From assembly GCA_001797665.1 (NCBI GenBank), contig MGQA01000010.1, positions 1-45,158 on the forward strand: 45,158 nt of DNA, read 5' to 3'. Every line of letters begins with the position of its first letter. Within the stretch, counting starts at the first letter, position 1. The position numbers were made by a program, and so were the translations under genes. This stretch comes from Deltaproteobacteria bacterium GWF2_42_12. Lineage in GTDB: Bacteria > Desulfobacterota > GWC2-55-46 > UBA9637. Positions 9,107 through 17,463 of this stretch are shown here, in pieces. Below the pieces are notes generated by a model. The model was not told the DNA's origin. It worked only from the letters and a program-made list of their open reading frames with translations, and ran no database searches.

Positions 9107-10309
9107 ATGTTCCACATCGCAGACCCAAAGGATATTAAATCAGGCAGGACTACAGATGTCTATTTTGCAAGGACAGTAGAGATACTCAAGAAAAAGGGCA
9201 TAGACAAATGGGTGAGGGCTGAGTTTTTTGCAAAGAATCTTCCTCATGACTGGCAGTGGGCTGTGCTATCAGGCATAGAAGAGGTTGCTTATTTGATGGA
9301 GGGTAAGCCTGTAAATATAAGGGCATTTAATGAGGGAACTATTTTTAAGCCGTATGAGCCTGTTATGGAGATAGAGGGGATGTATACGGATTTCGGTGTG
9401 TTTGAAACAGCCATGCTCGGTCTTATATGCCAGGCAACTGGTGTTGCAACAAAGGCAGCTCGGATTCGACTTGCAGCAGGCGATAGGATGGTGGTGAGCT
9501 TTGGAGCGCGCAGAATGCACCCGGCGGTTGCGCCCATGATTGAGCGCTCTGCATACATAGGCGGGTGCGACGGTGTTGCTGTTATTGTAAGCGCAGAGCT
9601 TATTGAAACAGACCCTATGGGCACAATGCCGCATGCCCTAATACTGGTTCTGGGGGATACGGTTGAAGCAATAAAGGCGTTTGATGAGTGTGTTGATAAA
9701 AAGGTAAAGAGAGTTGCGCTTATAGATACATTCAATGATGAGAAGTTTGAGGCACTGCGTGTTGCAGAGGCAATGAAGGGAAAACTCTATGCAGTAAGGC
9801 TTGATACGCCTGCGTCAAGAAGAGGGAATTTTTATCGTATATTTGAAGAGGTGCGGTGGGAGCTTGATTTACGCGGATTTAAAGATGTAAAGCTCTTTGC
9901 CAGCGGAGGGCTTGATGAAAAAGAGGTAATGGAACTAAAATCTTTGGTTGACGCCTTTGGCGTTGGCACATGTATAAGCAATGCGCCTGTTGTTGACTTT
10001 GCCATGGATATCATGGAGATAGATGGCAAGCCAATGGCAAAAAGAGGAAAGTGGTCTGGGGCAAAGGAGATACTAAGGTGCAGGAAATGCGGCAGTGATA
10101 AAATCGTGCCTCTATGGAGCAAGCCGACCGTGTCGGCGTTAAGACAACGGCAACATGGTTGCCTTGATCCAAAATGCGCCTGCGGCGGGAAGTATGAAGG
10201 GCTTTTACAGCCATTGATTAAAAAGGGAAAGGTTGTGAGGAAGCTGCCAACGCCAAAGGCTATAAGGAAATATGTTTTAGAACAACTGAAAAGAAAATCA
10301 CTTGCCTAA
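9107..10309 (+). CDS. Nicotinate phosphoribosyltransferase with C-terminal zinc ribbon
   Basis: 400 aa; FGARRMHPAVAPMIERSAYIGGCDGV, LFASGGLDEKEV, FGVGTCISNAPVVDFAMDI; C-terminal CRKCG...CACGG. Confidence 0.9.
   Translation: MFHIADPKDIKSGRTTDVYFARTVEILKKKGIDKWVRAEFFAKNLPHDWQWAVLSGIEEVAYLMEGKPVNIRAFNEGTIFKPYEPVMEIEGMYTDFGVFETAMLGLICQATGVATKAARIRLAAGDRMVVSFGARRMHPAVAPMIERSAYIGGCDGVAVIVSAELIETDPMGTMPHALILVLGDTVEAIKAFDECVDKKVKRVALIDTFNDEKFEALRVAEAMKGKLYAVRLDTPASRRGNFYRIFEEVRWELDLRGFKDVKLFASGGLDEKEVMELKSLVDAFGVGTCISNAPVVDFAMDIMEIDGKPMAKRGKWSGAKEILRCRKCGSDKIVPLWSKPTVSALRQRQHGCLDPKCACGGKYEGLLQPLIKKGKVVRKLPTPKAIRKYVLEQLKRKSLA
10113..10170. repeat. 58 bp palindromic element, in-frame copy inside NAPRT
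   Basis: TATGGAGCAAGCCGACCGTGTCGGCGTTAAGACAACGGCAACATGGTTGCCTTGATCC; about 90% identical to 26102-26159. Confidence 0.9.
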
Positions 10310-10311
10310 CC

Positions 10312-11376
10312 TCATTGCTTTGTACCCGGTGTATAAATTTCTTTGAATCCAGAAGACATCGTTAACTTCCCATCCGCGCGAATTATCAATCCCTCCACAC
10401 CAGGCAATTCTTCAATGAGTTTCATGCCACTCTCCGGCCCCATAATGAATACAGCTGTTGATAAAGCATCTGCCAGCGTTGGGTCTTTTGTCACCATAGT
10501 CGCAGTTATAGATTTATTGGCTGGAAAACCAGTAGACGGGTCCATGATATGGTGGTATCTTTTGCCGTCCTTAACAAAAAATCTTTCATAGTCTCCTGAT
10601 GTAGCTACTGTTGTATTAGAAACCTTAAGAGTGCCGATAATGTTGTCTTTGTTTCGGGGGTCTTGAATGCCGATGAGCCACGGAGGACTATCTGGTTCAT
10701 TGAATACAATCATATCGCCGCCTGCGTGTACAATGCCTTTTTTTATACCATGCCTTTTTAATGCCTCGGCTGCCTTGCCAATGATATATCCCTTTGCAAT
10801 GCCGCCGAGGTTTATCTTCATTCCTTGTTTTGCAAGCTTTACGGTATTGTTCTGTTTATCGATAATTATCTGATGATAGTCTACAAGCGGAAGGAGCTTT
10901 TTCACTTCTTCTGCAGAAGGTGGGGTCAGCTCTCCTTTGTCATCTTTTGTAAAATGCCACGCCTTTCCCAAAACACCCATGGTTACATCAAATGAACCGT
11001 TGGTGAGACGAGAAGCATTTAATGATACTTCTACTACTTCAAAGGTTTCTTTTGAAACAGCTACCGCCTCTTTTCCTGCCGCATTATTTACCCTCGCAAC
11101 ATCGCTATCTTCTCTATAGTGGCTCATTAACGCTTCGAGCCGTTGTATTTCAGCAAATGCAGCCTCTGCAGCAGCGTTTAATTGTGCCTCATCTCTTCCA
11201 GCAAGGGTAATCTCTACAACAGTTCCCAGCAGGAGGCGAGTGTATTTTATTTCTGAAGGTTTTCTGTTATAAATGGCAAGGGCGATGATTAATAAAACGA
11301 GGATAGTTGCTGAAAGGGCAAGGAGATTTCTTTGTTTGCTGGTCATTGAGTGAAGTAGATTTGTTATAAGCTCCAC
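10312..11376 (-). CDS. apbE: FAD:protein FMN transferase (ApbE)
   Basis: 354 aa; NLGGIAKGYIIGKAAEAL, HAGGDMIVF, HHIMDPSTGFPANKSITATMVTKDPTLADALSTAVFIMG. Confidence 0.95.
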   Translation of the reverse strand: MELITNLLHSMTSKQRNLLALSATILVLLIIALAIYNRKPSEIKYTRLLLGTVVEITLAGRDEAQLNAAAEAAFAEIQRLEALMSHYREDSDVARVNNAAGKEAVAVSKETFEVVEVSLNASRLTNGSFDVTMGVLGKAWHFTKDDKGELTPPSAEEVKKLLPLVDYHQIIIDKQNNTVKLAKQGMKINLGGIAKGYIIGKAAEALKRHGIKKGIVHAGGDMIVFNEPDSPPWLIGIQDPRNKDNIIGTLKVSNTTVATSGDYERFFVKDGKRYHHIMDPSTGFPANKSITATMVTKDPTLADALSTAVFIMGPESGMKLIEELPGVEGLIIRADGKLTMSSGFKEIYTPGTKQ

Positions 11377-11462
11377 CGTAGAGGTAGAGCCTACAACAAG
11401 CTAAGGTGGTTACTTATGGATGAGTAATTTGCAAAATAGGCCGAACAGAATTATGATGCTAT

Positions 11463-12059
11463 CTAAAATTCTTCTTCCTCAATCTCTGTCTTTTCAAGGA
11501 TGCCAATGCCCGGCTCTTCCTCATACCGCCTTCTGGCGCCCCGCTCTCTTTCATCCTTTGATTTGCAGTCTACGCATACTCTGGTAAAAGGCATGGCCAA
11601 AAGGCGTCCCTCTGCAATCAGCTCACCGCACTCTTCACAGACTCCATAACTTCCGTTTTTCAGCCTCTCGAGCGCATCTTCTATCTCTGCAAGCTTTTCC
11701 CTTTCCCTGTCGCCAAGCATGAGAGTTAATTCTCTGTCCCGTTCATTACTGGCAATATCGTAAATGTCACCAATCTCGAACTTGAGGGTATTGCTCTCAT
11801 TCTTTATCTTTTCCGCAACCTCTGTTAAAAGCACTTCTTTTTCTTTGAGAAGCCTTTTTACTATTTCTTTTTTGAAAGGCTCTTTTACCTTGATTTTTGC
11901 TACTGGTGTTGGAACAGGAGCAACGGCTTTTTCCGGGCCTTTTTTTGCAGGGATTTTCTTCTGAACCGATTTTGTCTTGGCCTTGCTTAGTTTAGCAGGT
12001 TTCTTTTTTGTAATTTTTTTTGCTTTGACAAGTGATTTCTTTTTCTTTAAGTTTGCCAT
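11463..12059 (-). CDS. TraR/DksA-type C4 zinc finger protein with Lys-rich N-terminus
   Basis: YGVCEECGELIAEGRLLAMPFTRVCVDCKSKDERE; likely start MANLKKKK at 12059. Confidence 0.9.
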   Translation of the reverse strand: MANLKKKKSLVKAKKITKKKPAKLSKAKTKSVQKKIPAKKGPEKAVAPVPTPVAKIKVKEPFKKEIVKRLLKEKEVLLTEVAEKIKNESNTLKFEIGDIYDIASNERDRELTLMLGDREREKLAEIEDALERLKNGSYGVCEECGELIAEGRLLAMPFTRVCVDCKSKDERERGARRRYEEEPGIGILEKTEIEEEEF

Positions 12060-12141
12060 AATGGGTTGAGTAGTATACACGAAAAAAAATAATTGTCAAT
12101 AAAAATTGATACAAAATTAATACGAAACTGTCAGAATGTTC

Positions 12142-12171
12142 TTGACACTGCCAATAAATCTCGTGTAGTCT
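12142..12171 (+). promoter_or_regulatory. Sigma70-type promoter upstream of riboswitch
   Basis: TTGACA (12142-12147), 18 nt, TAGTCT (12166-12171) with extended TG; expected TSS just before the conserved AAAGGGGAGTAG. Confidence 0.6.
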
Positions 12172-12177
12172 TATGAA

Positions 12178-12312
12178 CAAAAGGGGAGTAGTAGCCTGCT
12201 TTAAGCAGGTGTGAGGAATCGTCAACACGGCTCTTTATGAGTCCGGTTCCTCTGGTTTCTTATGAACATACGAGACCTTTACCTGGTTTTATCCGGGTAA
12301 AGGTCTTTTTTT
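12178..12312 (+). ncRNA. Candidate yybP-ykoY (Mn2+-sensing) riboswitch with expression-platform terminator
   Basis: AAAGGGGAGTAGTAGCC...TCGTCAACACGGC...CATACGAGACCTTTACC then GACCTTTACC..GGGTAAAGGTC + T run. Confidence 0.82.
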
Positions 12313-12313
12313 T
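12274..12313 (+). terminator. Intrinsic terminator / expression platform of riboswitch
   Basis: GACCTTTACCTGGTTTTATCCGGGTAAAGGTC followed by TTTTTTTTT. Confidence 0.85.
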
Positions 12314-12371
12314 TGGGCTTTTACCGCGCCCGATACCCCAACCTTCTTTTTTTGGAGTGAAGATAAATAAA

Positions 12372-13019
12372 ATGGATAAACTCTATAAAGGCATCCACAA
12401 ATTTCGTGAATCATATTTTGCGAGGGAAGAGGAGTTCTTTAAAGGCCTTTCCCATACTCAGACGCCAGAAGTTCTTTTTATTACATGTTCTGATTCACGG
12501 GTTGATCCGAATCTCGTAACCCAGAGCAGGCCCGGAGAGCTTTTTATCGTAAGAAATGTAGGGAATATCATCCCTCCTTATGATGCTATAAAGGATAAAA
12601 ATAGTGTTGCCGCAGCAATTGAATTTGCCGTAATGGTCTTAAAGATAAAGGATATCATCGTGTGCGGACACTCTAATTGCGGCGCAATCGAGGCGCTTTA
12701 CAGGGCTGAACAGGATTTTGATAAAATGCCTCATCTCAAGGACTGGTTAAAGATAGCTTCTCCGGTCAAGGATATAGCCACCCTGTTTTTTCCTGAGATT
12801 TCTGGGGAATCCAGCCAAAGGGTTGTAGAGACAGCAAATATACTGGTCCAGTTAAAAAATATAGAGACATACCCTTTTGTAGTAGAGGCATTGAATAATG
12901 GGGCTATTCACCTTCACGGCTGGTATTATGATATTGGAACAGGAGAGGTGTATTCGTATAATCCGGTCAATGGCGCGTTTAAACAGATAGTTTACAATAA
13001 AGAAAAGGAGGATGCGTAA
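12372..13019 (+). CDS. Beta-class carbonic anhydrase
   Basis: VLFITCSDSRVDPNLVTQSRPGELFIVRNVGNIIPP, ICGHSNCGAIEAL; start MDKLYKG at 12372 rather than the ORF-track start 12237. Confidence 0.95.
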   Translation: MDKLYKGIHKFRESYFAREEEFFKGLSHTQTPEVLFITCSDSRVDPNLVTQSRPGELFIVRNVGNIIPPYDAIKDKNSVAAAIEFAVMVLKIKDIIVCGHSNCGAIEALYRAEQDFDKMPHLKDWLKIASPVKDIATLFFPEISGESSQRVVETANILVQLKNIETYPFVVEALNNGAIHLHGWYYDIGTGEVYSYNPVNGAFKQIVYNKEKEDA

Positions 13020-13022
13020 ACC

Positions 13023-13049
13023 TCGTTAGAGAACAAGATTCTCTAACGG
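13023..13049. repeat. Stem-loop between carbonic anhydrase and SPFH genes
   Basis: TCGTTAGAGAACAAGATTCTCTAACGG inverted repeat. Confidence 0.6.
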
Positions 13050-13078
13050 GGTAAACCAAAAAAAGGAGGTAATAAAAA

Positions 13079-13933
13079 ATGTTTCAGAATCGTCAGGATC
13101 CAGATGTAGAAGAGATAATAAACAAGGTAAAGGGATTTGGAAAGCGCTTTGGCAAAGTCCCCATAATAATTGGGGCGCTCATTATTGTAATGCTGCTAAT
13201 GGGCGGGCAACCGTGGTCTATTGTGGGACCAGGGCAGAGAGGTGTTCTAATCAGGCTTGGGGCTGTGCAAAAAGGTGTATTTCAAGAAGGGTTGAACTTC
13301 AAAATGCCATTCATAGACAGAGTTGTAAGGGTGAATGTTCAGGTACAGAAAAATGAGGCAAAGGCCGAGGCAGCTTCGAAAGACCTTCAGATCATATCTA
13401 CAGTCATGGCCACAAATTATCACCTGATCCCGGAGGCAGTGGACGAGGTGTATCAAAAGATAGGGCTGGCCTTTGAGGACAAGGTAATCCAGCCTGCGGT
13501 GCAGGAGGTTATCAAGGCCGTGACAGCCAAATACACGGCAGAGGAATTGATAGCAAAGAGAGGCGAGGTTAAATCCGCCATACGGACAGAACTGACTGAC
13601 AGACTTGTAACCTTCAATATCAAGGTTGTAGAGGTATCAGTTGCGGATTTCAACTTCTCCAGGACGTTCAATGATGCAATTGAGGCAAAACAGGTGGCGG
13701 AACAGCAGGTTGCCAAGTCCAGGAATGAGTTGGAAAGGATAAAGGTGGAAAACGAACAGAAGATCAGTCAGGCAAAGGCAGAGGCTGAGGGGTTAAAGAT
13801 ACAGAGGCAGGAGATAACGGAATCCCTCCTGAAGCTCAGAGAGATTGAGAACCAGCGGAAGGCGATAGAAAAATGGGACGGGAAACTGCCGAGCGTAACA
13901 GGCGGGGCCATGCCATTTATACAGGTTAAGTGA
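13079..13933 (+). CDS. SPFH/prohibitin family protein
   Basis: 284 aa; GPGQRGVLIRLGAVQKGVFQEGLNFKMPFID, VEVSVADFNFSRTFNDAIEAKQVAEQQ; SD AAAGGAGG. Confidence 0.93.
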   Translation: MFQNRQDPDVEEIINKVKGFGKRFGKVPIIIGALIIVMLLMGGQPWSIVGPGQRGVLIRLGAVQKGVFQEGLNFKMPFIDRVVRVNVQVQKNEAKAEAASKDLQIISTVMATNYHLIPEAVDEVYQKIGLAFEDKVIQPAVQEVIKAVTAKYTAEELIAKRGEVKSAIRTELTDRLVTFNIKVVEVSVADFNFSRTFNDAIEAKQVAEQQVAKSRNELERIKVENEQKISQAKAEAEGLKIQRQEITESLLKLREIENQRKAIEKWDGKLPSVTGGAMPFIQVK

Positions 13934-13944
13934 TTGCAGCTAAG

Positions 13945-13975
13945 AAAAAGGCAGACCAATTGGTCTGCCTTTTTT
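13945..13975. terminator. Bidirectional-looking intrinsic terminator
   Basis: AAAAAGGCAGACC-AATT-GGTCTGCCTTTTTT. Confidence 0.9.
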
Positions 13976-14032
13976 GTTTTTACATGTAATCGTTTATCAA
14001 AATATGCGCATCCAGCTAATAAGGAGACAGTT

Positions 14033-14338
14033 ATGCCAGACAAACCAAGCGAACAAGAACAAGAGTATTTTGCACGAATAGAATACGAACAGAGAAAAAA
14101 GTCAGAGGAAGAAAAACAAAGAAGGCTTGCGGAAGAAGAGAAAAAGAGACTCAAAGAACTCCATCATATGAGATGCCCTAAATGCGGTATGCAACTGATA
14201 GAGATTGATTATAGCAGTATGAAGGTGGACAAGTGTTCAAACTGCGAAGGCATATGGCTTGATGCCGGAGAACTTGAGGCTATATCAAGGCTTGAGAAAA
14301 AAGGCCTTGATAAGTTATTCAGTGTATTCAAAAGATAG
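14033..14338 (+). CDS. zf-TFIIB domain protein
   Basis: MRCPKCGMQLIEIDYSSMKVDKCSNCEGIWLDAGELEAI; probable start ATG 14033. Confidence 0.87.
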   Translation: MPDKPSEQEQEYFARIEYEQRKKSEEEKQRRLAEEEKKRLKELHHMRCPKCGMQLIEIDYSSMKVDKCSNCEGIWLDAGELEAISRLEKKGLDKLFSVFKR

Positions 14339-14412
14339 GGTGTAGGTGGGGTGTAGGGAATAGGATATAGGAAAGGATTTTTCCATTCCCCAACTCCTAC
14401 CTCCTATACACG
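14338..14412. repeat. Degenerate tandem-heptamer block (intergenic)
   Basis: GTGTAGG-GAATAGG-ATATAGG then TTTTTCC-ATTCCCC-AACTCCT-ACCTCCT-ATACACG. Confidence 0.75.
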
Positions 14413-14420
14413 AGGTTTTT

Positions 14421-17144
14421 ATGCGCTGGCATCAAAAAGAAATAAATGGAGTCATTGAAGATTTAAAGTCATCTCTTCAGGGGCTTTCTCCAGAAGAGGC
14501 ACGGAAACGGCTCGCAGAATACGGACCGAATGAGCTAAAAGAAGGCAAGAAGAGGACTTCTTTGATGATGCTCCTTGACCAGTTCAAGGACTTTATGATT
14601 GTTGTCCTGATAGCGGCGGCTGTAATTGCAGGTGCGATAGGAGAGGCGGCTGATACTATTGCCATCGTTGCTATAGTTGTCATAAATGCTATCATCGGTT
14701 TTATTCAGGAATACAGGGCTGAAAAGGCTATGGAGGCCCTGAAGCTCATGGCATCGCCAACGGCGACCGTACTCAGATCAAATAACCCAATCACGATCCC
14801 TTCTTCAGAAATAGTCCCCGGAGACATTGTCATCCTTGAAGCAGGGAGGATTGTCCCGGCTGATTTACGGCTTGCGGATACAGCCCAACTCAAGATTGAA
14901 GAGGCAGCCCTTACCGGAGAATCTATCCCTATAGAAAAATCTACAGCGCAGATTCACGATGAGATGATACCACTGGGAGATAGAAAGAATATTGCGTATA
15001 AAGGGACGATTGTGAGATACGGCAGAGGCAAAGGTATTACCGTAGCTACGGGCATGGAAACTGAACTTGGGCGCATTGCCACAATGTTACAGGCAGAGGA
15101 AGAGGTTAAAACCCCGCTTCAAAAACGGCTGGCTGTTGTTGGCAAAAGACTTGCAATCGCTGCCTTGGGTATCTGTGCCATAGTCTTTGCAGTCGGTATT
15201 ATGAGGGGCGAGCCGCCTGTGCTCATGTTTCTCACAGCAATAAGCCTCGCAGTGGCAGCCATACCTGAGGCGCTCCCTGCAGTAGTGACCATCTCCCTGG
15301 CATTGGGCGCACGGAAATTGGTTAAGCAGAATGCACTCATCAGAAAGCTTCCTGCAGTAGAGACCCTCGGTTCAGTAACCTATATCTGTTCTGATAAAAC
15401 AGGAACTTTGACTCTCAACAAGATGTCAGTTGAGGAGATATATGTTGATGGAAGATTAGTCAAGGGGACTGTCCCAGATTTACGGACGGAGCGCAGCGGA
15501 GTTCCCGAAGCAACTACGTTGTTCGGGACAGGCTCCGAATCGGGACTGTCCCCGGAAAAGACGATTCACAACCTCATGCTTGCTATGGCCCTAAGCAACG
15601 ATGCCGCAAGGGATTCCGATGGGAACCTTATCGGAGATCCAACAGAGACAGCTATCCTATCGGCGGCTGAAGGGGCAGGCTTTGATAAAAAGCATCTGGA
15701 GGAGAGTTATCCGAGGATTGCTGAAATTCCATTTGATTCTGATAGGAAGATGATGACGACATTTCATAAAATCCCCGCCATTCCCCCTTTGGAGACAGAT
15801 TTCAAATCTGTCCCCAGTGGTGCGGGGGGGTTTATCTCTTTTACCAAAGGAGGAGTAGAGGTCCTTCTTGATAGAAGTAAGGATATACTCTTTTCATCTG
15901 GAGTACAGGAGATAGATAGAGAGGAGTTAGTAAGAGAGAGCGAAAGAATGGCTGCTGACGGGCTAAGGGTCCTTGCCATAGGGATGAGGAGGTGGGAAGC
16001 TGTTCCTGAAGTAATGATCCCTGAGGAAGTAGAGAACAGGCTTACCATCCTAGGTTTTGTAGGCATCATGGACCCTCCGAGGGAAGAGGTTAAAGAGGCA
16101 GTTGCGTTATGCAAATCCGCCGGAATAAAACCTGTTATGATTACAGGAGACCATCCGATCACTGCGAGGGCAATAGCAAGGAGGCTTGGCATTATAGATG
16201 ACGGCGGAGAGGTCATAACAGGAACGCATCTCGAAAGGCTTCCTATGGATGAGTTCGAGAAGAAGGTGGAAGAGATAAGGGTCTATGCCAGGGTAGCCCC
16301 TGAGCAGAAGCTGAAGATCGTAAAGGCCCTCCAGGACAAGGGACAGTTCGTCGCCATGACAGGAGACGGAGTTAATGATGCGCCTGCGTTAAAGAGGGCG
16401 GATATCGGCGTTGCCATGGGAATAACAGGCACAGACGTCGCCAAAGAGGCGGCTCATATGATTCTCCTTGACGATAATTTTGTCACAATTGTAGCTACTG
16501 TCAGAGAAGGGAGAAGGATATACGACAATATAAGAAAATTTTTCAAATATCTTCTTACGAGCAATTCAGGTGAGATATGGACTCTGTTTCTTGCGCCGTT
16601 TCTTGGCCTCCCCATACCGCTTATGCCGATTCATATACTCTGGATAAACCTTGTTACTGATGGCGCGCCTGCCCTTGCCCTGACTGTTGAGCCGCCCGAA
16701 GGAGATGTTATGAAAAGAAGGCCAAGGCGGCCGCAGGAAGGTTTATTTGCAGGAGGCATGTGGCAGCATATACTCTGGGTTGGCCTCCTCATGGCAGGAA
16801 TCACCTTATTGACACAGGCGTGGGCAATAACAACAGAACATACTCATTGGCAGACTATGGTATTTACTGTCTTGTGTCTTTCTCAGTTTGGCCATGTGCT
16901 GGCAATCCGCTCAGAAAAGGAATCTCTTTTTACTCAGGGAATATTCTCAAACAAGCCTTTATTGGGGGCGGTAGTTTTGGCCTTTGCTCTTCAGATGGCA
17001 ACCATATATATGCCATTTCTGCAGCCTGTCTTCAAGACAGAGCCGCTAACGGTAAGCGAGCTTATAATTTGCCTCCTCCTCTCATCAGTCGTCTTTGTCG
17101 CTGTTGAGATAGAAAAATATTTTAAACGAAGGATAATGAAATAG
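14421..17144 (+). CDS. Cation-translocating P-type ATPase (Ca2+/Mn2+ type, P2)
   Basis: 907 aa; CSDKTGTLTLNKM phosphorylation motif, TGESIP, MTGDGVNDAPALKRADIGVAMG. Confidence 0.95.
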   Translation: MRWHQKEINGVIEDLKSSLQGLSPEEARKRLAEYGPNELKEGKKRTSLMMLLDQFKDFMIVVLIAAAVIAGAIGEAADTIAIVAIVVINAIIGFIQEYRAEKAMEALKLMASPTATVLRSNNPITIPSSEIVPGDIVILEAGRIVPADLRLADTAQLKIEEAALTGESIPIEKSTAQIHDEMIPLGDRKNIAYKGTIVRYGRGKGITVATGMETELGRIATMLQAEEEVKTPLQKRLAVVGKRLAIAALGICAIVFAVGIMRGEPPVLMFLTAISLAVAAIPEALPAVVTISLALGARKLVKQNALIRKLPAVETLGSVTYICSDKTGTLTLNKMSVEEIYVDGRLVKGTVPDLRTERSGVPEATTLFGTGSESGLSPEKTIHNLMLAMALSNDAARDSDGNLIGDPTETAILSAAEGAGFDKKHLEESYPRIAEIPFDSDRKMMTTFHKIPAIPPLETDFKSVPSGAGGFISFTKGGVEVLLDRSKDILFSSGVQEIDREELVRESERMAADGLRVLAIGMRRWEAVPEVMIPEEVENRLTILGFVGIMDPPREEVKEAVALCKSAGIKPVMITGDHPITARAIARRLGIIDDGGEVITGTHLERLPMDEFEKKVEEIRVYARVAPEQKLKIVKALQDKGQFVAMTGDGVNDAPALKRADIGVAMGITGTDVAKEAAHMILLDDNFVTIVATVREGRRIYDNIRKFFKYLLTSNSGEIWTLFLAPFLGLPIPLMPIHILWINLVTDGAPALALTVEPPEGDVMKRRPRRPQEGLFAGGMWQHILWVGLLMAGITLLTQAWAITTEHTHWQTMVFTVLCLSQFGHVLAIRSEKESLFTQGIFSNKPLLGAVVLAFALQMATIYMPFLQPVFKTEPLTVSELIICLLLSSVVFVAVEIEKYFKRRIMK
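15465..15553. repeat. Nested palindromic insertion in P-ATPase ORF (1)
   Basis: CGGAGTTCCCGAAGCAACTACGTTGTTCGGGACAGGCTCCG, flanked by GGGACTGTCCC repeats; encodes DLRTERSGVPEATTLFGTGSESGL. Confidence 0.75.
15773..15829. repeat. Nested palindromic insertion in P-ATPase ORF (2)
   Basis: CCCCGC...GGAGACAGATTT-CAAATCTGTCCCC...GCGGGG; encodes AIPPLETDFKSVPSGAGG. Confidence 0.8.
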
Positions 17145-17463
17145 ATATTTGCTGTCATCTATGAAAAAGCATGTCAATAAAAAACTATCCCTGTAGCAAA
17201 AAAATGGCAAAATATGACTTTTTGCCATGCATCCTTCCGAGTCACTTGAACCAATCAAGATATAAGGTTTTATAAGAATTAGGTTCAAATTAGTCAAATT
17301 AGGGTCAGCGCCTATTTTATTGAAATGGATAAATCAGGGATGCTCCCCAATAAAAGATAGCTCATCAAACTTTTGTAAGATTCAAAGAACTTTTTTGCAT
17401 TTATTGAAAGTTTCCACCTTTTCTATGATTGACTTACCTCTCACGAAGCTTTAATATTACCAA

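Noticed and set aside
9269-9735. Antisense ORFs over NAPRT (and similar ORFs over dnaK, prfA, UvrD and the histidine kinase)
   Set aside because: Mirror ORFs of well-supported genes; composition artefacts.
12237-12371. N-terminal extension of the carbonic anhydrase ORF
   Set aside because: Reads through the riboswitch/terminator; MDKLYKG at 12372 is the sensible start.
17145-17463. Possible ncRNA in the P-ATPase/plsC gap
   Set aside because: Only one clear hairpin (ATGGCAAAA/TTTTGCCAT) and no recognised RNA motif.
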